Assembly: GCF_039545795.1 (NCBI RefSeq)
Contig: NZ_CP154260.1
Coordinates: 3,415,001-3,479,000, forward strand
Reading direction: 5' to 3'
Origin: Chitinophaga niabensis
Lineage (GTDB): Bacteria; Bacteroidota; Bacteroidia; Chitinophagales; Chitinophagaceae
DNA: 64,000 bases
Part shown: piece by piece, positions 27,262-36,429 of the stretch
Layout of the letters: each line of letters starts with the position of its first letter
Position numbering within the stretch: position 1 is the stretch's first letter
Notes under the pieces: generated by a model
Databases searched by the model: none
Seen by the model: the letters and a program-made list of their open reading frames with translations, nothing else
What the model was told of the DNA's origin: nothing
Translations under genes and position numbers: made by a program

Positions 27262-28200
27262 ATGAAACTGAAGCTATATATACTCGCCGCTTTCACTTTA
27301 CTGGCTGCCGCCTGCAATAAAGAAGAAACACTGACCGCTTCCGGCGAAAGCGGTGCCTATAAACTGCCGCAGGGCAATCACGACTTCGATGCAACCATCA
27401 AAAACTACCATGATAAATACGGTAGCTACCTGCTGTACCAGTTCTCCAACCGCGATTCCTACTGGACGCCCACAGGCTGGAAAAATGCGGTGTACGACAC
27501 TGTAAACAAACGCTGGAGCGCGGGCTTCCTGGTGAAACCGGCTGAAGAAACATATATACCAAAACAGCTGCAGATCATTGACCGGCTCTGGTTCCGTTTT
27601 TACCCTGATAAATTCCTGAAGGAGTTTCTGCCGGGAAAAATACTCCTTTGCTCAGCAGTAGACTCTGTATATCTCGGTTATGACTTTACCACCATCCCCA
27701 CAACTGTCATCAAACTGGAAAAGTCTGTGGCGGCATGGTTCAACTACGATGGCATCAGCGTAAACTTCGGTAACGCAAAGGTGACCGCTATGACACCGCA
27801 GGATTCCGGCATCTTTGTATGGAAGGTGAACACGCTCTTCATGCAAAGTATCGCTTCGCGCAAGCAGATAGCAGCCACTGCTGATTTTTCTAAAGTGACG
27901 AGTTATGCCACAGCATTTACCACGCAGGCAGCAGCTTATGCCGCCGGTTCAATCACGGATTATTACGCGTCTACCGCACAGGCGGATTGGGAACAATATA
28001 TCCTGGCCATGACGGGTTATCCGGAGTCCGTATTGAATACCAGTGCACCTAATACCGTACGTTCATATGTGGGCATCTTACATCCAACAAAGGATACGAA
28101 CGGTAAGATCAGGCAACGTTACAACCTTGTACGCAACTATTTTATCAATAATTACAACGTAGACCTGCAGGCGATCGGTAACACCGCTATCGCCAGATAA
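27262..28200 (+). CDS. Lipoprotein resembling SusD-linked zinc metallohydrolases, without HExxH
   Basis: The product is 312 residues with a lipobox (LLAAACNKEE, Cys18). 'FYPDKFLKEFLPGKILLCS' and a C-terminal 'YAAGSITDYYASTAQADWEQYI' resemble the 'substrate import-associated zinc metallohydrolase' lipoproteins that accompany SusC/SusD pairs. In those proteins a HExxH site precedes the second block; here the corresponding stretch reads 'LFMQSIASRKQIAATADF' and contains no His or Glu pair. The protein may therefore bind substrate without cleaving it. The family assignment comes from recollected sequence features, not a search. It starts 11 nt after susD and is probably co-transcribed. Confidence 0.55.
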   Translation: MKLKLYILAAFTLLAAACNKEETLTASGESGAYKLPQGNHDFDATIKNYHDKYGSYLLYQFSNRDSYWTPTGWKNAVYDTVNKRWSAGFLVKPAEETYIPKQLQIIDRLWFRFYPDKFLKEFLPGKILLCSAVDSVYLGYDFTTIPTTVIKLEKSVAAWFNYDGISVNFGNAKVTAMTPQDSGIFVWKVNTLFMQSIASRKQIAATADFSKVTSYATAFTTQAAAYAAGSITDYYASTAQADWEQYILAMTGYPESVLNTSAPNTVRSYVGILHPTKDTNGKIRQRYNLVRNYFINNYNVDLQAIGNTAIAR

Positions 28201-28278
28201 CTCATATTTTTTCATCCTGATTGATATGCAGCCAGCACTGTATACAGGCCATTTATTGCAACAACGGAAATCTGAACA

Positions 28279-30744
28279 ATGAATATATTACACACTTTTT
28301 TATTAACCGCCATACTCGTTCCTGCGTCCGCATTTGTGCGGGCGCAGCATGCGGGTGGAAGTGAAGGACTGCCGCCGCTCCGGGAGTATATTAAGCCGGA
28401 CGCGCAACGTTATGCAGGGATGTGCAACATCTATGTACAGAACGGCCGTTATCTGATGGAAGTCCCCGATTCGCTGGAAGGCCGCGACATCCTGACGGCC
28501 ATCACCATCATACAAGGATCGGCGCAAAAGGAACGCAGCGCAGATAAACGTTACGGTTACTCCGGTGATGCGGTGTATGAGTCTGTATTCCGTTTCCGGC
28601 GCGCCTCGGGGAACCGTATGACCATGGTGCAACCCTTGTTCCTGAATACACAGGATACCAGTGCCCCTTCTTACCGCGCTGCAACGTCATCGCTGTTGCC
28701 GGTCATGCTTTCTTTTGAAGTGAAAGCAAAAGACGAACATGCTGTGCTGATCGACTTTACGGAAGCCTTTAAAGGGGATATAGACCTGTTTTCGCTCCGG
28801 GGTGCTAAAGACGAACTGGGCATTGGAGAATTACAGCCGGAAAAATCATTTATTAAAAGTGTGACCTGCTTCCCGGGCAATATCAATTTCCGTTCGGTGA
28901 AAAGTTATGGCCCCGGTGCGCCGCCTCCCGGTGCTACAGGTGATGGCAAACCCGGCACTGACCGCGCACCGAAGAAACCCGGCGATGCCACCGTATGGGA
29001 AGTAGGCGCATCCTGGATACTGTTGCCTGAAACGCCGATGCACAAACGCTTCATGGACGAAAGAGTAGGTTACTTCACCAAAAGTATCCGCGACCTGGGC
29101 CATTACCCCAATAACCCGCACCCTGTACAACTGGCTACCCGCTGGAATTTGCAGCCTAAGCCGGAGGACATGCAGCGTTACCTTCGCGGCGAACTTGTAG
29201 AGCCCGCCAAACCAATTGTTTTTTATATCGACAGGGACACACCGGAATACCTGGTGCCTTATTTCATTGACGGTGTAAACGAATGGCGCCGTGCCTTTGA
29301 AAAGGCAGGTTTTAAAAATGCCATTACCGCCAGGCCGGAACCGCCTGCCGATGATACTACCTATTCGCTTGAAGACGTTCGTTATTCCTATATCTCTTAC
29401 AAAGCCTCCCCTATTCCTAACGCCTATGGCCCTTCGGTATGCGACCCGCGTTCCGGTGAGATCATCAGCTCAAGAGTGGCCGTGTTCCATAATATCATGG
29501 ACCTGATCCAGCGCTGGTATTTTGCCATGTGCGCCACCAACGATCCCGCCGCCCGGCAATTCCCGCTCAGCCGGGAAGTAATGGGCCGGCTGGTAAAAAA
29601 CGTGATCACACATGAAGTAGGCCATGCCCTGGGCCTGCGGCATAATTTTGCGGGCAGCTCCACTTACGATGTGGATAGTATCCGCAACCCTGCCTTTGTA
29701 AAAGCTAATGGTTTTGGCGCCTCCGTGATGGATTATATGCGCTTTAACTACGTAGTGCAGCCTGAAGATAAAATGCCCGTGGACCTGTTGCTGCCAAACA
29801 TCGGCGTATACGACCTGTTCGCCATCGAATGGGGATACCGCTGCCTGCCGCAGTTACCCTCTCCCAAAGCGGAAGCAGATTCGCTTGAACGCTGGGTGAC
29901 TGCAAAACGTAAGGATGAGCGGCTGCTGTTCGGCAAAGAGACTGATCTTTTCGATCCCCGCTTCCAGTCGGAAGATGTGGGTAGCAATGCTGCAAAAGCC
30001 GGCGAACTGGGTATGAAAAACCTGCGTCTCGCCATGTCGCATTTCGATAAATGGATGACCACCATGAAGGCGGACGATGTATACTACAGTCAGCAGTACC
30101 GCAGTATGCTGGGCCGGTATCACAATTATCTGAACCATGCCCTGCGTACACTCGGCGGCCGTTATAACTCTGAAGATGCGTTACCTGCCGAAGACCGGCC
30201 TCCTTATGTACCGGTGAGCAGAGCACGCCAGGAAGAAGTAGTGGAATTCCTGGAGAAGTATATCCTGCATTATCCTGACTGGCTCTTTCCGCCCGACATC
30301 ACGAAAAAAGCTGGTTTTATATTCGAACGGGATGGTGCGGAACCATTTGCCGTTGCACTCTCCAGATTTTTCATGGCCTATTCCCGCATCCTGCAGAATC
30401 AAGTAGTTGCAGGTGATAAGGCTTATAAAGCCAGCGAACTATTTGACCATTTGTATAACAACATCTATGGCAAATTGGCGAAAGGTCAGCCGGCAAGTGA
30501 GTTTGACAGGCTATTGCAGCGCACCCTGCTCGCCAGCATGATATCAAACGCAGCATCCAAAACGGGCTTTTCCAAAGACGTGTCTGTGCAACTGCTGGTG
30601 CTTATTGAAAAAGTACAGGCAGGCTGTAAAGCGGGTAAGCCGCTGGCAAAGGAAGTGCTTACTAAAGCGCATCTGCAATCACTATCAGACATGATAAATA
30701 TTTGGAAAACCGGTACAGGCCAGAGTTTAATGGCAATTAAATAA
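28279..30744 (+). CDS. Zinc-dependent metalloprotease (metzincin type, DUF5117/DUF5118)
   Basis: The product is 821 residues with a signal peptide (MNILHTFLLTAILVPASAFVRA). The N-terminal 400 residues match the DUF5118/DUF5117 layout; the catalytic site is HEVGHALGLRH at residues 445-455, an extended HExxHxxGxxH metzincin motif (His445, Glu446, His449, His455), with a Met-turn at 'ASVMDYMRFNY'. It should be a secreted or periplasmic protease. Its stop codon overlaps the start of the next gene by one base (TAATG), so translation is probably coupled. With the SusC/SusD pair upstream it would process captured protein or peptides. Confidence 0.92.
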   Translation: MNILHTFLLTAILVPASAFVRAQHAGGSEGLPPLREYIKPDAQRYAGMCNIYVQNGRYLMEVPDSLEGRDILTAITIIQGSAQKERSADKRYGYSGDAVYESVFRFRRASGNRMTMVQPLFLNTQDTSAPSYRAATSSLLPVMLSFEVKAKDEHAVLIDFTEAFKGDIDLFSLRGAKDELGIGELQPEKSFIKSVTCFPGNINFRSVKSYGPGAPPPGATGDGKPGTDRAPKKPGDATVWEVGASWILLPETPMHKRFMDERVGYFTKSIRDLGHYPNNPHPVQLATRWNLQPKPEDMQRYLRGELVEPAKPIVFYIDRDTPEYLVPYFIDGVNEWRRAFEKAGFKNAITARPEPPADDTTYSLEDVRYSYISYKASPIPNAYGPSVCDPRSGEIISSRVAVFHNIMDLIQRWYFAMCATNDPAARQFPLSREVMGRLVKNVITHEVGHALGLRHNFAGSSTYDVDSIRNPAFVKANGFGASVMDYMRFNYVVQPEDKMPVDLLLPNIGVYDLFAIEWGYRCLPQLPSPKAEADSLERWVTAKRKDERLLFGKETDLFDPRFQSEDVGSNAAKAGELGMKNLRLAMSHFDKWMTTMKADDVYYSQQYRSMLGRYHNYLNHALRTLGGRYNSEDALPAEDRPPYVPVSRARQEEVVEFLEKYILHYPDWLFPPDITKKAGFIFERDGAEPFAVALSRFFMAYSRILQNQVVAGDKAYKASELFDHLYNNIYGKLAKGQPASEFDRLLQRTLLASMISNAASKTGFSKDVSVQLLVLIEKVQAGCKAGKPLAKEVLTKAHLQSLSDMINIWKTGTGQSLMAIK

Positions 30745-33008
30745 TGATAACACCAGGAACGATGTATAGAAGGATTTTGACAATAGCGGCCTGCATCGCC
30801 GTATTAACTACTTCGGCACAGGACGTGCCGAAAGGGCCGATGCCGTTTGATAAGTTTCAGACAAAAGATGTGAAAACTATAGATGGAGACTTCCCCATAT
30901 ACCAGCGCGGCAAGAATTACTATATGGAAATTCCTGGCCGGAGCCTGGATAAGGATATTCTCGTAATGGGTTACGTGCGCCGGGGGAATGCCTCCGCCAT
31001 TTCGAAGTCTTCGGGCATCGTACGTTTCAGCAAAGGCATTAATGATCATCTCGATGTAACCCGTCCCATGTTTAGCGAAGGCGCTTCCGGCGATGTGAAT
31101 GGTGATATGGAACCGGTGATCAAAAAGTCCGGCAGGGTTCCGGTAAACTACGGCTACCGGATAGAGGCGCTGGGCAGGGAAAAGAACAGTTATATTATTG
31201 ATATTACACGCCAGATCACAGAGACCGGTGACTGGTTCGGATTTAATGATCTCTCTTTCCTGAACCATCCTGATCCGCAACGTTCCTACGTGCAAAGCAT
31301 CTCGCCGGAAAACAAAGGCGTGCGCTTTATCGTAGAACGCTCACAAACGGATTACATGGGCAGTACAGGAGGCCCTAAAAAGCCGAACAATTCCAGCTAC
31401 GAAATTGAACTGTTGTTCAGCGAACTGTCCGGCGAAAAAATGCCACGCAAAATAGCGCAGGAAAATTCCGGCTTTGAAACCTTCAGTTTTACCGATTACG
31501 GCAAAGTAGCTTATACAGCCCGTAAAACGGAGTTCATTCGTAAATGGGATATCCGTCCGGGCAAACAGAGAAAAGGGCTGGCTTCGCCTGTTAAGCCTAT
31601 TACGGTGGTAATAGATCCATTGACGCCGGACTTCTACCGCAGTTATATTAAAGCCGGTATACTGGCCTGGAACAAAGCTTTCCATGCCGCAGGTTACCGG
31701 GATGTACTGGAAGTATCAGTAGATGGCGATCTGCAACTGGCACCGGGTAAGATCATCGTGAACTGGGGTAATGCGTATACGAACGTATTGAACGCCACCG
31801 TAGACAATCCCGAAACCGGTGAGATCATGATGGCCCGCATCAACCTCACCGCAGCCGTCACAGACGACCTCATGCTGAAATACCTGGTACAATGCGGAGC
31901 TGCAGACAACCGCATTATCAAAGATTTTAAACACCGCGAAATAGCCGGTTCCATTATTCAATGGCAGATCACCCGCGCCATGGGTAAGGTGCTGGGATTA
32001 AAAGAAAACCTTGCAGCCAGCACGCATTATACACCTGCCCAGCTTCGTGATATAACATCGCTGAAGAACAATGGTATCAGCGCCTCCGTGATGGACGACC
32101 TGGGCTTCAATTACCTGGTGCAGCCGGGCGATCAGGTACCTGCTGAACTACTACTGCCACGCATTGGAGCGGACGATATCGCTGCTATCAGATGGGCCTA
32201 TGGTACGGAACCGAAACCCGGTTATACATGGCTGCCTGAAGGCAATACTGATCCTTTCACCCGTCATGGCGATCTATCATCTGATATTACCGAAGCTTCC
32301 ATTCTTGGGATTAAGAACCTGGAGAGGCTGTACCCGCAACTAAAAACAGTATCCGCACAGCTGGACGGCACCATTGACCTGTTCAACGTGAACGGTTCCC
32401 TGTACGGCGCACTTCAACGGGAGTACTACAAATACGTGACCGATGTATTGTCACAGATCGGCGGCGCAGCCGATCGTAAAACAGGACGTGTAACAGTACC
32501 GGTTTCACAACAGCGCAAGGCGCTTGGCTTTTTATCCACCTATGTATTTAACGGAGTGCCTGCCTGGATGAATGAACGGCTGTCCCCCAGCGGCAAAGTG
32601 CTGGATGTAGAGGATTGGATGGTGCGCCTGCAGGAAACAGCGCTCACCAGGCTTACCAGCCCGGAAGTACTGGGCGCCCTGGCGCAGCAGGACGGCCTGG
32701 ATGCAGCTGAAGTATTCGCATTCATCGATAAAACGGTGTTTAAATCATTCAATAAGAATACGGCTCTTACACCTGCTGAACGGGCCATACAGCTCAATTT
32801 CATCTATAATCTTTCACAGGCTGCCTTTAAAGCCAATATCAGCAATGGATTAAGCGATGGTAACGTGTTGCTGCATTACTATCTCACCAGTACTGCACAA
32901 AAACTCGCACAACTCGGAGAAGAACATACTGACCTGCTGAGCCGTGAAAACTATCGTCTCATGAAAATGAAAGTAGACAAGGAATTTTTCAGTAAAATAA
33001 AAGTCTGA
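30744..33008 (+). CDS. Metalloprotease paralogue with all zinc ligands replaced (pseudoenzyme)
   Basis: The product is 754 residues and parallels the preceding protease over its length: an N-terminal DUF5118-like start, 'VVIDPLTPDFYRSYIKAGILA' in place of the partner's 'DRDTPEYLVPYFIDGVNEW', and a Met-turn 'SASVMDDLGFNYLVQPGD'. At the active-site position it reads RAMGKVLGLKE (residues 411-421) instead of HEVGHALGLRH: His to Arg, Glu to Ala, His to Lys and His to Glu. Zinc binding and catalysis by this site are therefore not possible. The reading frame is intact and in the operon (TAATG coupling), so it is not a decayed gene; a binding, inhibitory or partner role is inferred. Confidence 0.85.
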   Translation: MITPGTMYRRILTIAACIAVLTTSAQDVPKGPMPFDKFQTKDVKTIDGDFPIYQRGKNYYMEIPGRSLDKDILVMGYVRRGNASAISKSSGIVRFSKGINDHLDVTRPMFSEGASGDVNGDMEPVIKKSGRVPVNYGYRIEALGREKNSYIIDITRQITETGDWFGFNDLSFLNHPDPQRSYVQSISPENKGVRFIVERSQTDYMGSTGGPKKPNNSSYEIELLFSELSGEKMPRKIAQENSGFETFSFTDYGKVAYTARKTEFIRKWDIRPGKQRKGLASPVKPITVVIDPLTPDFYRSYIKAGILAWNKAFHAAGYRDVLEVSVDGDLQLAPGKIIVNWGNAYTNVLNATVDNPETGEIMMARINLTAAVTDDLMLKYLVQCGAADNRIIKDFKHREIAGSIIQWQITRAMGKVLGLKENLAASTHYTPAQLRDITSLKNNGISASVMDDLGFNYLVQPGDQVPAELLLPRIGADDIAAIRWAYGTEPKPGYTWLPEGNTDPFTRHGDLSSDITEASILGIKNLERLYPQLKTVSAQLDGTIDLFNVNGSLYGALQREYYKYVTDVLSQIGGAADRKTGRVTVPVSQQRKALGFLSTYVFNGVPAWMNERLSPSGKVLDVEDWMVRLQETALTRLTSPEVLGALAQQDGLDAAEVFAFIDKTVFKSFNKNTALTPAERAIQLNFIYNLSQAAFKANISNGLSDGNVLLHYYLTSTAQKLAQLGEEHTDLLSRENYRLMKMKVDKEFFSKIKV

Positions 33009-33015
33009 TCAACAT

Positions 33016-34104
33016 ATGAAAAGAATAATAGGATGTTTGCTGCTGTTAACCGCACTGAAAGCCCCCGCGCAAAACAGGGAGATCACTTTCGCGCACAGTG
33101 ATGTACCGGCCGTATTGGCCAGGGCAAAAGCAGAAGGAAAGATGGTTTTCGTAGACTGTTACACAGAATGGTGCGTGCCCTGCAAATACATGTCTAAGCA
33201 GGTGTTTACACAGGACAGCGTGGCTGATTTTTTTAATGATCATTTCATCAACCTGAAAATGGATATGGAAAAGGGAGAAGGGCCTGCGATGCTCAAACAG
33301 TACGCAGTAGGTGCTTTTCCAACCTTTCTGTTGCTGGATGGTGATGGTAAGCTCGTGTACAAGTTTGTTGGCGGCATGGATGCTGCTCCTTTCTTGGAAA
33401 AGATACGCGAAGGTATGAATCCCGCTAACCGCATTGCCTCCATGCTGCGCCGTTACAATGAAGGTGACCGCTCACACGAACTGATGCGCGACTACATTTG
33501 GGAAGCTCTGAAGATGAAAGAAGTGCCCCGCGCCAAAGAACTCGAACACGAATACTTTAACATGCTTACCTCAAAGCAGAAGGCTGCAAAGGAAAACTGG
33601 TTCATGTTCGGCGAAAACAATTACTCCCGTGAACTGTCTGACATGAACAGCGAGAACTTTAATTACCTGGTGGAACACTGGCGTGATTTTGCTGCCGTAC
33701 AGGGTAAACAGGTGGTGAACGATAAGATCTCAGGCGTTTTCCGCAAGCTAACAGGTTACACCTTCAGAGGCTGGTACCAGAAAAGTTTTGCTTACAATAA
33801 AACTGATTTTGACCGCTACCGTAAACAGATCAAAGGCACGCAACTACCGGACAAAAAAGATCTGCTTGTGATGATGGACATGGCTCAGGCAGCATGCGAA
33901 AAAGATTCTATCAAAGTACTGAACCTGATGGCGGACAATATCGGCAAGTTCGAAAGCAAGAACATCGACATCACTTTCGATTTCCTTTCCCTCTTCCCCA
34001 GTCACAGAAGAAATAATGCGCCACGCTGGAGAGAAGTGATGGAAGCCGTGGCCGCTAATTCTAAAAACCCGAACCTGACCCGCCATGTTAAGTCGCTGTT
34101 ATAA
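33016..34104 (+). CDS. Thioredoxin-family protein
   Basis: The product is 362 residues with a signal peptide (MKRIIGCLLLLTALKAPAQ). A thioredoxin-like domain covers about 20-135, with the active site Cys53-Val-Pro-Cys56 ('CYTEWCVPCKYMSKQVF') and the cis-Pro region 'VGAFPTFLLLDGDGKLVYKFVG'. The C-terminal 220 residues are helical and of unknown role. A periplasmic thiol-disulfide function is likely, for example opening disulfides in imported peptides. It starts 7 nt after the pseudoprotease gene and overlaps the next gene by 20 nt. Confidence 0.85.
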   Translation: MKRIIGCLLLLTALKAPAQNREITFAHSDVPAVLARAKAEGKMVFVDCYTEWCVPCKYMSKQVFTQDSVADFFNDHFINLKMDMEKGEGPAMLKQYAVGAFPTFLLLDGDGKLVYKFVGGMDAAPFLEKIREGMNPANRIASMLRRYNEGDRSHELMRDYIWEALKMKEVPRAKELEHEYFNMLTSKQKAAKENWFMFGENNYSRELSDMNSENFNYLVEHWRDFAAVQGKQVVNDKISGVFRKLTGYTFRGWYQKSFAYNKTDFDRYRKQIKGTQLPDKKDLLVMMDMAQAACEKDSIKVLNLMADNIGKFESKNIDITFDFLSLFPSHRRNNAPRWREVMEAVAANSKNPNLTRHVKSLL

Positions 34105-36277
34105 ATTGTTGCTGGCAGCGCTGTTGTTGCCCTGCACGCTGTTCGCTCAGCAGGAAGATGCCGCGCTGCATTTCGATGCACCCAACCTGGCCAAACAATT
34201 CGGCTCTATGGGTATAGTACCATTTTTCGTGAACAAGCAGGACAAGTTCTGGTTTGTAGCGTCAGACAGTTCTGAAAGAAATTACTACTACATCGACCCG
34301 GCAACGAAAACCCGCCGTAATATGTCAGACCGAACAGTATTAGCCGGCTTGCTAAGCAAACAACGCAATTTGCTGGTCGATACTGCCGCCATCAAAATCG
34401 ATGGCCCGGGTATTGGGAATGAAAGAGGCATTAACGTTGAGTACAAAGGCGATCGCTATCTGTACGAGTTCCTCTCTGGCAACCTTGTGCCTGCCGCGCG
34501 CGCCAATGCGCCGCAAGGTAAATGGCTTACTGGATTATCACCAGACAAGCGATGGCAGCTATATTCCCGTGCGCATAATCTTTTTCTAAGACGTTGTGCG
34601 GACAGTGCGGAATACCAGTTGAGCCGCGATGCTGCGCTGTATTATTCCTTTCACATTAATGACGATGATACCACCGTACAGCGCGAATCCGCGTCCGAAG
34701 CGAACTGGATTAAAGGCACATCACAGTTTTATGTAGTGCGTAAAGACCGCCGGAAGGTGGGAACGATGTCTGTGCTACATACTTTGTATATGCCACGCCC
34801 GCGCCTGGAAACATATAAGTACGAACTACCCGGCGATAAAGACGTGACACAGTTCGAACTGTTTATCGGCGATACGGCCCGTAAAGCACTGCACCGCGTC
34901 AATGCTGAACGCTGGAAAGACCAGGAGCTGGAAGTCATATACGCCGGCAACCGCATCTTCTTCCTGCGTAAAAAACGTACCCGCGATGAGATCGAATTGT
35001 GTACCGTGGATCCGCATACGGCAGAGGTAAAGGTGTTGCTCCACGAAGTAAGCCGGCCTTTCATTAATGAGGACCTCTTCAAAGTACATATCCTGAACGA
35101 TGGAAAGGATATCCTCTGGTGGTCCGACCGCAGCGGCTGGGGGCATTACTACCTGTACGATGGCAATGGCCAGTTGCAACAGGCCGTTACCAGTGGAGAA
35201 TGGACAGCAGGAAAGATCGCGAAAATTGATACAACAGGCCGTAAGCTATATTTTTATGGCTACGGTCAGCGGCAGGGCATAAATCCCTATTACGCCTTTG
35301 TTTACAGCGTACGTTTCTCAGGTAAAGAGTTAACCCTGCTCACGCCGGAGAACGCTACCCATAGCGTATTTATCGGCCCGGAAGGCAAGTACATGGTAGA
35401 CACCTATTCCCGTATCGATCTGGAACCACGCATAGTAGTACGGTCTACCAAAGGTGCATTGATCATGGACGCCTGGAAGCCCGATCTCCGCCGCCTCTAC
35501 CGTTACGGTTGGAAGCAGCCGGAGATGTTCAGGATAAAAGCGGCAGACGGCATAACCGATATTTATGGGCTGATGTGGAAACCATTCGATTTTGATCCCA
35601 GCCGCAAGTATCCCGTTATTTCGCAGGTATATCCAGGTCCGCAAACAGAAACAGTATGGTCTGAATTTACTGTGCTGGATCGTTACAATAATACCTCACT
35701 TGCGCAGAACGGCTTCGTAGTTGTATGCATGGGCCATCGTGGTGGGTCACCTTACCGCTCAAAGGCCTATTACACCTATGGTTACAATAACCTGCGCGAT
35801 TATGCACTGGAAGACGACAGGGCCGGCCTTAGTCAGCTGGGTAAGCGTTATGCATTTATCGATACCACAAGAGTTGGCATATTCGGCCACTCCGGTGGTG
35901 GCATGATGGCCGTGGCGGCAATCTGCACTTATCCTGATTTTTATAAAGTAGCCGTAGCCTCTTCAGGAAATCATGATAACCGCATTTACAATCGTACATG
36001 GGGCGAAACCTATCAGGGCATTGATTCCGGCTTCCGCTTCCAGGTGAAGCTAAACCAGGACCTTGCAAAAGGGCTGAAAGGGCATTTGTTGCTGGTCACA
36101 GGCGAAGTGGATGCCAACGTGCATCCCGGCAATACGTACCGAATGATCAATGCGCTTATTCAGGCAGGAAAACAATTTGATATGCTGGTACTCCCCGGGC
36201 AGAGCCATGCATACGAAGGGCTGTATAAAAACCATTTTCAGCAGCGGTTAAGAAATTTTTTCAGGCAATATCTTTAG
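34085..36277 (+). CDS. S9-family prolyl oligopeptidase / dipeptidyl peptidase IV
   Basis: The product is 730 residues with a signal peptide (LLLAALLLPCTLFAQ). The N-terminal two thirds form the DPP-IV-type beta-propeller; the C-terminal hydrolase domain has the nucleophile Ser603 in 'FGHSGGGMMA', Asp676 in 'VTGEVDANVHP' and His708 in 'PGQSHAYEG', a complete triad. Such enzymes remove dipeptides from peptide N-termini, usually in the periplasm. The gene overlaps the thioredoxin gene by 20 nt and closes the sigma/FecR/SusC/SusD/peptidase series, which supports a peptide-utilisation role for locus 2. Confidence 0.93.
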   Translation: MLSRCYKLLLAALLLPCTLFAQQEDAALHFDAPNLAKQFGSMGIVPFFVNKQDKFWFVASDSSERNYYYIDPATKTRRNMSDRTVLAGLLSKQRNLLVDTAAIKIDGPGIGNERGINVEYKGDRYLYEFLSGNLVPAARANAPQGKWLTGLSPDKRWQLYSRAHNLFLRRCADSAEYQLSRDAALYYSFHINDDDTTVQRESASEANWIKGTSQFYVVRKDRRKVGTMSVLHTLYMPRPRLETYKYELPGDKDVTQFELFIGDTARKALHRVNAERWKDQELEVIYAGNRIFFLRKKRTRDEIELCTVDPHTAEVKVLLHEVSRPFINEDLFKVHILNDGKDILWWSDRSGWGHYYLYDGNGQLQQAVTSGEWTAGKIAKIDTTGRKLYFYGYGQRQGINPYYAFVYSVRFSGKELTLLTPENATHSVFIGPEGKYMVDTYSRIDLEPRIVVRSTKGALIMDAWKPDLRRLYRYGWKQPEMFRIKAADGITDIYGLMWKPFDFDPSRKYPVISQVYPGPQTETVWSEFTVLDRYNNTSLAQNGFVVVCMGHRGGSPYRSKAYYTYGYNNLRDYALEDDRAGLSQLGKRYAFIDTTRVGIFGHSGGGMMAVAAICTYPDFYKVAVASSGNHDNRIYNRTWGETYQGIDSGFRFQVKLNQDLAKGLKGHLLLVTGEVDANVHPGNTYRMINALIQAGKQFDMLVLPGQSHAYEGLYKNHFQQRLRNFFRQYL

Positions 36278-36429
36278 GCCATGTCGTCCTGTACGGGAGA
36301 ACCAGGCAGATGGTAACATTTGCCTGCCCCGGCAGGCTCAAAAAGTATGAGACAAACCCCTTCCTCCTGATGATGAAATGTTTACTTTTGGGAAAACCAT
36401 TCAACTTCTCATTTAAAACCCATAAGAGC

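Noticed and set aside
30744..33008. Pseudogene status for the dead protease paralogue
   Set aside because: The frame is intact over 754 codons and translationally coupled to its neighbours; loss of the zinc site looks selected rather than decayed.
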